From contig PMIJ01000159.1 in NCBI GenBank assembly GCA_003157015.1, forward strand, positions 1 through 57,489: DNA of 57,489 bases, written 5' to 3'. Each line of letters begins with the position of its first letter. The stretch's first letter is position 1. The position numbers and the translations under genes were made by a program. Positions 51,274 to 57,489 of the stretch are shown piece after piece. This stretch comes from Bacteroidales bacterium (lineage in GTDB: Bacteria > Bacteroidota > Bacteroidia > Bacteroidales > VadinHA17). The notes below the pieces were generated by a model that was given only the letters and a program-made list of their open reading frames with translations, had not been told where the DNA came from and did no database searches.

Positions 51274-51552
51274 TTATAATTTTGGTCTTAGGCAGAAACA
51301 GTAAAAAAAGTTGGTCAATAGGCTGAGTTCTACAAATCCTTCATCTATTTCATTTGGAGTAATTATAGATTCATTCACAGTTGGCACCTGAATGTTCGGA
51401 TTTGATTTTAAAATAAAATCTATATCTTCCGGAGTGAACACTTGAGGTGATTTCCGAATTTCAATGTTAGAAAGCACTTTTCGTGTTTTTTTGAGATTAG
51501 TTTTAATTAGGTCCATAATTGGATTTTTATTATTTACACTGTACAAACCCAT
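51274..51552 (-). CDS. Hypothetical protein next to the integrase
   Basis: Ninety-two residues; a shorter version could start at 51516 (MDLIKTNLKK). The N-terminus is basic, the middle is polar and the end hydrophobic. Lies 60 bases beyond the integrase stop. No family recognised; an excisionase-like function is a guess from place and size, and a chance frame is possible. Confidence 0.4.
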   Translation of the reverse strand: MGLYSVNNKNPIMDLIKTNLKKTRKVLSNIEIRKSPQVFTPEDIDFILKSNPNIQVPTVNESIITPNEIDEGFVELSLLTNFFYCFCLRPKL

Positions 51553-51614
51553 TTTATTAAAAAATGCCCGGAATTCAATTGAATACCAGGCATCATTATA
51601 AAGAACAATTAAAT

Positions 51615-52358
51615 TTATGCAATTATTAATTCATTCGCATCATCAAGCACTTTATTTTCAAAACTATCAAGATATATCTGTGTAGTTTTTTCAGAATCGT
51701 GACCTAAACCCTCACTTATGACAGCGGTTGGGACACCTGCTCTCTTTGCAATGATTGCCCAGGAATGACGGCTTACATAGGTTGATACAGGAATAGAACA
51801 TCCTGTCATTTCACCAATTAGCTTGAGCTTCTTATTTGTTAACCTTAAAGCATTTTTATAATCAAGATACTCTTGTCCTTTCCTGTCAATTATTGGGAAA
51901 ATGAAACTGTTAGGCTCTGTACTATAAAGGTGTTTCTCAATTATCTTTTCAGCCTCAGCAGTCATTTTAATAGAAAACTTCTGCCCTGTTTTTTCCCTGG
52001 CATACTGAATCCTTCCCTCAACCAGATCACGATTTTTTAAAAATGCCATATCAATAAAAGACATTCCTCTCATATTAAAACTAAAGAGAAAATAGTCACG
52101 GGCTTTATCTAATTCACTTCCCTTCTCTAATTTACATTCTCTTATTTTGACTATATCTTCTTTGGTTAAAGCGCGCTTTGATGTTATTTCATTCTTTATT
52201 CTTAAGCCCTTAAATGGATAAAGGGAATCCAGGGCAATTTTATCTTTAATTGCTTGATTATAAATTGCTCTCAAAGTTCGAAGATATACTGAAATAGAAT
52301 TCAGTTTCTTTTTTTTCTCCAATAGACTTTCTTCAAAATCTTTGATCTTTGATAACAC
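51615..52358 (-). pseudogene. Tyrosine integrase, C-terminal catalytic part (frameshifted)
   Basis: 247 residues with the core-binding end (ISVYLRTLRAIYNQAIKD) and the catalytic domain of a Bacteroidota-type tyrosine recombinase. Catalytic set: Arg in FNMRGMSF, Lys in REKTGQ, R-H in YVSRHSWA, His in GLGHDSEKTT and the nucleophile Tyr in IYLDSF, all present. The matching N-terminal half is in another frame (52333-52812); joining needs a +1 step near 52340. The gene points inward from attR, as in tRNA-Val-targeted elements. Confidence 0.85.
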
Positions 52359-52812
52359 GATAAGATAGTTGGTTAAAAGTCAAATCAACCTCCTTTCGAA
52401 ATTTTTTTAATGCACTCAATGTAGCCTCGTATACTTTTGAATTTCCAATTTTACCGGTTTTTTCCAGCTTCTTGATTAAATCTTCAGTATACTTAAATAC
52501 AGTTTTGCTTGATATTTTTGGCTTTAATTTATAAATAACGTCCTCAACAGTATAGGGGTCTCCTTTCTCATCAAGTTCAATTATTACATTATTTGCCTCA
52601 TATATTTTCTTTTGCAATAAAAGGTTAAGATCTTTATAATTTGGATGGGTTTTATTTGGTTTATTATTTTCTTCATCCCATTGAGTTGTAGTTGAAGAAT
52701 GTCCGAGTGACATTAATTTCCTTTTTCTATCTTTTATTATTTGAAGCACGATTGGATTAGATCCATCATTTAATTTATTATGCGTAAAGAGTAATATTTT
52801 TGCAGATTCCAT
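52333..52812 (-). pseudogene. Tyrosine integrase, N-terminal arm-binding part (frameshifted)
   Basis: 159 residues with the arm-type DNA-binding domain (SNPIVLQIIKDRKRKLMSLG, TTTQWDEENN) and the start of the core-binding domain (ALKKFRKEVDLTFNQLSYR). It then runs into VIKDQRF and a stop, while the other frame goes on with LSKIKDFEESLLEKKKK. Together the parts give about 400 residues, the usual length. Either the integrase is dead, or there is a sequencing error or programmed slip; no slippery run is seen. Confidence 0.82.
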
Positions 52813-52840
52813 AATAAATTATTTAAAATTATTAAAGGCC

Positions 52841-52862
52841 GGTTGCAACATGGTTGCAACAT
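52841..52862. promoter_or_regulatory. Tandem GGTTGCAACAT, possible integrase arm sites
   Basis: Two 11-base copies (52841-52851 and 52852-52862) between the integrase start and attR. TTGCAAC also occurs at the left end (31332-31338, and inverted 31366-31372). Likely arm-type sites; could also control the integrase gene. Confidence 0.5.
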
Positions 52863-52975
52863 TTATTTCATAAAGGTACTTTTCATTGCTCTAATTTGCA
52901 AATGATAATATGCTTATATACAATGATTACAAGCAGTTCGAGGAAATTGAAAGAAAACGGATGAATTGAAAATAC

Positions 52976-53066
52976 TGCTTGACAGGCAAGAGGTCACTGG
53001 TTCGATTCCAGTACGCCCCACAAAAAAATAAGCGCAAACAGACATATATTAACTGAATGCGCTTAT
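52976..53066. repeat. Right attachment repeat (attR), with 3' tRNA-Val fragment
   Basis: Identical to 31039-31129 over 91 bases. 52976-53020 is the 3' part of tRNA-Val (anticodon arm to discriminator) without the 5' half, and the terminator stem follows (53027-53066). Marks the right end of the island. Confidence 0.9.
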
Positions 53067-53201
53067 CTCTTTAAATGGTTAGCAATCGATATCTATAATA
53101 AACGCCTCCTATATCCTTCGGTAAGCAAGTCCCCAAAGGCTTTTTTGAGAGCTCTCTGTAAGTAGGCTACTCCTAACTAATGCTTAGTCAAGATAGCCCT
53201 C

Positions 53202-53780
53202 TTATTTTGTTGTAATCGTACAGTCAATTACACCTTCTGTTATACTGAGGCTTGAGTTATCAATAGGTTTGAAAACAGTCGCAGAAAATGTACCTTTGAT
53301 AGATGTTGATGTCACCGAAGTAATATTTACGGTACAGCTTGAACCAGATGTTATTGCTGTAGATGTATATGGAGTGACGTTTTTATCAACAAAAGAAACA
53401 GAAGAAATTTTTTCAGCAGAGGATGCTGTATAAGTACCAGTAGTTATTGCTGATGTAGCAGTATAACACGTTACTATTATCGATCCATTAGTTTTTACAT
53501 CTGCTGTTGATGTTTGAATTGTTATGCTGGTTGACGCTGCAATGACTTTTGAAATTGAACATGAATAATTAATTCCGCCTGCTGTAAACGTAATTGTACC
53601 GGAAGCATTGTAAGTTCCATCTGTAGGAACATTATTGCTAGTGTTTGATACATTATTGTTGTTTGTGGCTGTTGTTACATTCTTAGTAGTGTCTGATGTA
53701 GTTTTATGATTCTTTTGACCACAACTACAAACTATTATTCCAACTGTAATCAACACGCTGATAAATAGAGTTTTTTTCAT
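53202..53780 (-). CDS. Thr/Ser-rich lipoprotein
   Basis: A 192-residue lipoprotein (signal IIVCSC, Cys about 19 or 20), then a Thr/Asn-rich linker (about 27-50), and a beta-rich body (YNASGTITFTAGGINYSCS, IVTCYTATSAITTGTY, SCTVNITSVTSTSIKGTFS). It looks like the DUF6252-type beta-sandwich group, but I am not certain. Surface location is likely. A TATATTTG element (53841-53848, minus strand) is a good -7 box with no clear -33. Confidence 0.7.
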   Translation of the reverse strand: MKKTLFISVLITVGIIVCSCGQKNHKTTSDTTKNVTTATNNNNVSNTSNNVPTDGTYNASGTITFTAGGINYSCSISKVIAASTSITIQTSTADVKTNGSIIVTCYTATSAITTGTYTASSAEKISSVSFVDKNVTPYTSTAITSGSSCTVNITSVTSTSIKGTFSATVFKPIDNSSLSITEGVIDCTITTK

Positions 53781-53924
53781 AATTCTAATTTTTAAGTTAT
53801 CGATTAAGAAAATAAAATTAATGGGAAAATGTATTTAAAACAAATATAATTTTCAGTATTTTTTATTTAATTTGAATTGACAGTTTGTCCTTTTATCAAG
53901 CCATGTCGGCGGACGCTGTAATTG

Positions 53925-54106
53925 CACCTAACGGGAGTCTGTCTTATAACCTATATCGATTTTTCATTTAAAATAGATTTACGATCCCTGCCAGTATAAT
54001 TTGTTGCCGTCTATTCCGGGCTGATGAAAGTAATTAATTAACCGACCAATTTATATACTGCTTTTTATTTTGTCAAGACGGGAGCCATCAATCATTTGAG
54101 TTAATC
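53925..54106 (-). other. attC-like palindromic site 6, outside the island
   Basis: ACCTAACGGG (53926-53935) and TTTGAGTTAATC (54095-54106) are the ends; GGGAGTCTGTC and AAGACGGGAG give inner pairs. The site ends three bases before the stop of the hydrolase gene, as at sites 1-3. On the gene's strand the outer box is GTTAGGT, which fits GTTRRRY. Confidence 0.45.
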
Positions 54107-54108
54107 TT

Positions 54109-55173
54109 CTATTTTGATATTGGATTCAATAATTGTTCCCTTAAGAAGGTTAGAATTTTTGTACGTCTGGGTTCGACTGACCACTCAGAATGTCCACCAT
54201 CATATGCTACGTGTTCATAGTGAAAAAGGAAGTTATTCTCATGCAGACGATTCATTATCTGCTCGGACATTAAAGTTGACGGCCAAACTTGATCGTGCGT
54301 AAAAGAAACTAAGAGGATAGGGCCCTGGATTTTCTCGACGGGTATTTCCGACATCTTTACACGCTGGGTATTCTTCAATGCTTTTTCGAACATACTGGTT
54401 CTCTTGCCTGATATCATCCCTCGGATTGTGGTCCAAGAAAATGGTACTGTTACAAATGATAGTTCTTTTCCATTTTCACTCCAGGCAGAATGTTGGCCCC
54501 TCAGAGCGTCCAGAAAACCTGTCGGGGGTCCTGGGAAAACAACCGAACTCGGATCAATTGCTACAATACCTTTAACTTCTGGATATCGACTTCCTAAAAG
54601 TAATGCCAACTCTGCCCCACGAGAAACGCCAACCAATCCGTAATCGTTTGGGATCACCTGTTTCTCTTGTAATGATAACCAATGAAAGGCTTTGGAGAAA
54701 TACTCCAATGGAATACTCCTAAGATTAATAGGGAGATTGTCTGTTCCGAAGTATGGTAGTGACAAAACACAGAATCCATGTTTTATAAGTTCTTGAATAA
54801 ATTCGGGGTGATAACTCCAATATCTGCCTCCTTCTGACCCTCCCAACAAAACCAAAGCCATTTGGGGTTTAGTGGATGTCCCATGGAAGAAATCGGCATC
54901 CAATCCATTTATTGTGACAGACTCCAGGATAACGCCATTTGGAGCTTTTTCGGGACGAACTGATATGAGTGAGGGTTCAGTTTTGCTGCATTGAGTCAGA
55001 AGCAAGAAAGAAAGACATAAAGTAACTACAACTGCACTCAGTTTCTTCTGTTTCACTAAATACACCAAGAGGTTCGACTCAGTTATTAAGGACCTGACAT
55101 CATTATCACATAAAATAGTTCCATTTCCAGGATAACCGTGAAATTCCTTATTTGTACTTTTGGTATTTATCAT
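54109..55173 (-). CDS. Alpha/beta hydrolase, BAAT C-terminal type
   Basis: A 354-residue protein with an unusually long N-terminal stretch (about 1-60, with a hydrophobic LSAVVVTLCLSFLLLTQC part) before an alpha/beta-hydrolase domain of the acyl-CoA thioesterase/BAAT type: LVLLGGSEGG, nucleophile elbow GVSRGAELAL (about 184-193), SFTHDQVWPS (Asp) and GGHSEW (His). A lipoprotein start at an internal Met is possible (the LLTQC then is the lipobox). Substrate unknown. It lies between attC-like sites 6 and 5. Confidence 0.82.
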   Translation of the reverse strand: MINTKSTNKEFHGYPGNGTILCDNDVRSLITESNLLVYLVKQKKLSAVVVTLCLSFLLLTQCSKTEPSLISVRPEKAPNGVILESVTINGLDADFFHGTSTKPQMALVLLGGSEGGRYWSYHPEFIQELIKHGFCVLSLPYFGTDNLPINLRSIPLEYFSKAFHWLSLQEKQVIPNDYGLVGVSRGAELALLLGSRYPEVKGIVAIDPSSVVFPGPPTGFLDALRGQHSAWSENGKELSFVTVPFSWTTIRGMISGKRTSMFEKALKNTQRVKMSEIPVEKIQGPILLVSFTHDQVWPSTLMSEQIMNRLHENNFLFHYEHVAYDGGHSEWSVEPRRTKILTFLREQLLNPISK

Positions 55174-55201
55174 AGTAGTTTGTCTGTTTGGTAGTCAATG
55201 G

Positions 55202-55288
55202 GTTGCACACAACGACCTGGTGGTTTAGTTCGTTGCTATCAGCTTTGAGATAGTGCTTTTCAAAGCAACGTCCGAGCTGTAAGTTGGC
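55202..55288 (-). other. attC-like palindromic site 5, outside the island
   Basis: CACAACGACCTGG (55208-55220) resembles the AACGACCCGG of site 1; then GGTTTAGTTCGTTGC, a TAGTGCTTTTCAAAGCA stem and CAACGTCCGAGCTGTAAG. The end near the following minus-strand gene (stop at 55326) is about 40 bases away. Confidence 0.4.
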
Positions 55289-55325
55289 TTTTTATTTTGG
55301 GGTCAGGTTATGTTGGATTTTGTAT

Positions 55326-56318
55326 TTATTTTAGCCTATAGTCATAAGGGAGGAGATCGCCAATCCGTTGTTGTGCCATTTGCCCTATAACTTTTACACC
55401 TGAGCCATCGAAATAGCCTGAACTGTCAAAGAAAACAGGATCTTTAGTTTTAAATAGTTCTATCAAACTATTTGGGGAGTTTGATAAGTAATAGATACTA
55501 AGATTGCCTTTGTATGAGAGATATTTTTTAAAACCAGATCTTTCAATCACAATATCTTCATAATTGAGAATTTGATCTTCTGAATTCCTGATAGTAAAAC
55601 CATTCGATTTCAATTTATTTGCCCAGAGTGAAACGAAAAAGTGGCTTCGCGATCCAAGATATGCAATCTTCCTTCTCTTTTCAAAGAACTTTTTATTGGT
55701 TATCTCAGAAGTCAGATCTTCATTGAAAATAGCGCTACCCTTATAAAGAAAGGATTTGCTTTTTCTATAATATTCAAACTTATCCAGATAATAAGTGATC
55801 TTGTATCCTAATGCATTATTGACAATTAAAATCGGTTTTGAGGCAAAAGTTTTTAAAGTATCATGCGAAGTACCATTTTTAAATGTTATATCACCTTCGT
55901 TCATTATAACACAATTTTGTCCATTATAACTTGATCCAAGAAATTGGTCCCGGAATAGTTTTAAATTTGCTTTTCTTTCTTTTACAGTTGATTTAGCTAC
56001 AACAAAAACTTCATTCAATTCAAACGTCTTTGGCGTCAGATAAACTTCTAATGGTTTTTCCCTTGAAAAATCTTTAAGAGTAACTGAATTGTATCCTAAT
56101 GCACTAATTGTTAATGGAAGTGAACCATATTTTGTAACGTCTAATTCAAAATTTCCATTTTGATCTGAATTAGTTCCGACAGATGTTCCATTAATGTAAA
56201 TTGAAGCAAAATTTATTTTTAAATCGTTAGACTTGTCGAGAATGGTCCCTTTAATTATTTGAGTGTAACCAACTTGAAAATGACTGACTAATAGCAGGAA
56301 CAGAACAATACGTTTCAT
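55326..56318 (-). CDS. Carboxypeptidase-regulatory-like domain protein
   Basis: A 330-residue secreted protein. Signal peptide about 1-19 (VGYTQ), then a CarboxypepD_reg-like domain (about 22-105: IKGTILDKSNDLKINFASI, DQNGNFELDV, EVYLTPKTFELNEV). The rest (about 110-330) is a conserved Bacteroidota region of unknown function, with several Tyr-rich strands (YKITYYLDKFEYYRKS). Common in surface-protein clusters. It is 24 bases after the MG2/plug gene stop, so the two probably form one operon. Confidence 0.8.
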   Translation of the reverse strand: MKRIVLFLLLVSHFQVGYTQIIKGTILDKSNDLKINFASIYINGTSVGTNSDQNGNFELDVTKYGSLPLTISALGYNSVTLKDFSREKPLEVYLTPKTFELNEVFVVAKSTVKERKANLKLFRDQFLGSSYNGQNCVIMNEGDITFKNGTSHDTLKTFASKPILIVNNALGYKITYYLDKFEYYRKSKSFLYKGSAIFNEDLTSEITNKKFFEKRRKIAYLGSRSHFFVSLWANKLKSNGFTIRNSEDQILNYEDIVIERSGFKKYLSYKGNLSIYYLSNSPNSLIELFKTKDPVFFDSSGYFDGSGVKVIGQMAQQRIGDLLPYDYRLK

Positions 56319-56342
56319 TATGACAGATTAAAGCTGTTTCAT

Positions 56343-57489
56343 TTATCTGACTTCGTATTCAGCCTTTCCGGTTACCGGAATGCCGGTTGTCGTAATACCT
56401 TCAGCTATAATTCTGATTAATGATGAATTATCACCATTAAAATAATTCAGAATTACTTCGTTTGTACCCTCCAGGTTTATATCAGGATTCCAATAAAGCG
56501 TTGACCTCAGATCAGGATTAAGATCAGAATTTGAACCTTGCAAATGTTGTGGAGAATAAAAAATTCGTGAAGCACTATACCCTGAAATCTTGAGCTTTGC
56601 CGAGTATTCCACAGGTTTATAATCATCCGGTACTCCCCCCGCTTTTGTAATCAGGTTGATAACTCCACAACCACCTCGAAGCCCATAAATAGTTGTCGAA
56701 GCAGTAAGTTTTAGTACATCTATTCTTTCGATTAGTGATATTGGTATCCATCTCAATTCATCAAAGGAGACTGGATTGCCATCAATCAGTAGAAGAGGAT
56801 TCGGATCGCCGTTTATGGTTGATAATCCACGAAAATAGATATAATAATTCCCGTCCCTAGGTCCAACTACCTCGACTCCCGAAAATTTACCTTTCATGAG
56901 CTCAGGCAGATTTGTATAGCCTTCCATATGGTCCGTAATTATCATTTCAGCGTCAGGCGTACCGTATTTTAATCTGCTACTCTCAATTTTAATCGTTTGA
57001 GGATCTTTATGCCTTTCATATATTATATGTACCTCTCCTATACTGATAGTATCAGAGAGTTTGTATTTTTTTCTTATCGCCTCATTAATTATATAATAGG
57101 ATCTTAGCTTACTCTGATTGAAATTGACCGAAGTTGAGACCACTGATAGACTATCACGTACTTTTGCCGGATTGTAAGCTACAGAATCTATAAACAGAGT
57201 GCCCTTCATGCGATCTTTTTGATCAATTCCGCTTGCAACTATTCTAGCCTCTCCGATCAGGTCAACGCCAGATAACTTAAATCTCCCGATTGAGTCTACT
57301 GGTATTGTTGTCAAAATATTTTTGTTTGTTCCGAATATTCCAATACTGACCCTTGAACCATCGATCGGTTTGTTTTTATACAATTTTGTCAATCTCCCGG
57401 ATATAGTAAACCCATTCTCCGGAGGAAAATAAGTCGTATCGTATTTCCAGGCGAAATCGCGCCATCCTTGTGTACGAAGCAGAAGATCC
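56343..57489 (-). CDS. MG2/plug-type secreted protein, 5' end outside window
   Basis: The frame is open to the window edge; the TTG at 57392 is internal, and the codons before it (QGWRDFAWKYDTT, FPPENGFTISGRL) read naturally. The visible part has a beta domain (about GSRVSIGIFGTNKNIL), a plug (LMKGKFSGVEVVGP, LLLIDGNPVSFDEL, RIDVLKLTASTTIYGLRG, CGVINLITKAGG) and the end RSTLYWNPDINLEG. The same end is in the protein of 9023 (RNTLYWNP, INIITKAG). It is therefore a second member of that family, here without a visible DUF4249 partner. Confidence 0.82.
   Translation of the reverse strand, partial: DLLLRTQGWRDFAWKYDTTYFPPENGFTISGRLTKLYKNKPIDGSRVSIGIFGTNKNILTTIPVDSIGRFKLSGVDLIGEARIVASGIDQKDRMKGTLFIDSVAYNPAKVRDSLSVVSTSVNFNQSKLRSYYIINEAIRKKYKLSDTISIGEVHIIYERHKDPQTIKIESSRLKYGTPDAEMIITDHMEGYTNLPELMKGKFSGVEVVGPRDGNYYIYFRGLSTINGDPNPLLLIDGNPVSFDELRWIPISLIERIDVLKLTASTTIYGLRGGCGVINLITKAGGVPDDYKPVEYSAKLKISGYSASRIFYSPQHLQGSNSDLNPDLRSTLYWNPDINLEGTNEVILNYFNGDNSSLIRIIAEGITTTGIPVTGKAEYEVR

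Larger units (their letters stand above)
31130..53066. mobile_element. Genomic island of about 22 kb at tRNA-Val
   Basis: The limits are the 91-bp repeats at 31039-31129 and 52976-53066. A tyrosine integrase (frameshifted) is the last gene at the right, pointing inward, as expected for tRNA-targeted elements. Contents: RadC-like and endonuclease VII-like proteins, a three-gene replication-like block, DUF6876 and small hypotheticals, and cargo genes. I see no relaxase, VirB/Tra or phage structural genes, so it is a satellite-like or decayed integrative element rather than a full ICE or prophage. Confidence 0.85.

Noticed and set aside
31130..53066. Prophage or full conjugative element
   Set aside because: No capsid, tail, terminase, relaxase or type IV secretion genes are visible.
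54114..54643. Plus-strand frames opposite the BAAT-type hydrolase
   Set aside because: Antisense to a conserved enzyme; no domain.

Overview
The window looks like a chromosome segment of a Bacteroidota bacterium, most likely an environmental member of the Bacteroidales/Marinilabiliales side. The evidence is: several modules of an STN-type TonB receptor, a DUF4249 lipoprotein and an MG2/plug protein; GH29 fucosidases; an Ig-like (Big_5) lipoprotein typical of the phylum; A+T-rich DNA with weak Shine-Dalgarno signals; and two good matches to the Bacteroidota promoter pattern (TTTG, 18-19 bp, TANNTTTG) in front of a tetR gene and lgt. I see no rRNA and no CRISPR array.

Layout. (1) 1-4.3 kb: end of a barrel-like gene, a membrane metallophosphoesterase and a fatty-acid desaturase. 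They are separated by at least four decayed copies of one repeat that resembles insertion-sequence termini, plus an orphan twin-arginine leader. (2) 4.4-11.2 kb: a four-gene outer-membrane cluster (unknown secreted protein, STN-TonB receptor, DUF4249 lipoprotein, MG2/plug protein). (3) 11.4-15.6 kb: tRNA with a CAT anticodon; a methylthioadenosine salvage operon (mtnA, class II aldolase/dehydratase, mtnP); a TetR regulator; lgt. (4) 15.9-30.9 kb: Ig-like lipoprotein; CBM9-like protein; then a tight set of PPi-type phosphofructokinase, PIG-L deacetylase, SIS-domain protein and ROK kinase, which reads as a non-canonical amino-sugar catabolic route; then a membrane protein, acyl-CoA synthetase, ispD, a GNAT-like protein, two GH29 alpha-L-fucosidases and a class I glutamine amidotransferase.

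(5) 31.0-53.1 kb: a genomic island of about 22 kb inserted at a tRNA-Val(GAC) gene. A perfect 91-bp direct repeat, covering the 3' half of the tRNA and its terminator, lies at both ends. A tyrosine integrase, broken by a +1 frameshift, sits just inside the right end. The island holds RadC-like and endonuclease VII-like proteins, a three-gene overlapping block (zinc-finger, cold-shock, winged-helix/replication-like), DUF6876 and other mobile-element hypotheticals, and cargo: a diiron-type metallo-beta-lactamase-fold protein, a cupin, glutaminyl cyclotransferase, a prenyltransferase-fold protein, orphan DUF4249 proteins and a plug-only protein. No conjugation genes are visible.

(6) 53.2-57.5 kb: a lipoprotein, a BAAT-type hydrolase, a carboxypeptidase-regulatory-domain protein and the 3' part of another MG2/plug gene that runs off the window.

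The most unusual pattern is a set of long imperfect palindromes (CTAAC...GAGTTAG type). Four of them end within 4-12 bases of the stop codon of a single minus-strand gene, both in the island and beyond it. They look like attC-type gene-cassette sites without an integron integrase. Nearby, at 41.8-42.1 kb, is a strongly structured non-coding block that I cannot assign.
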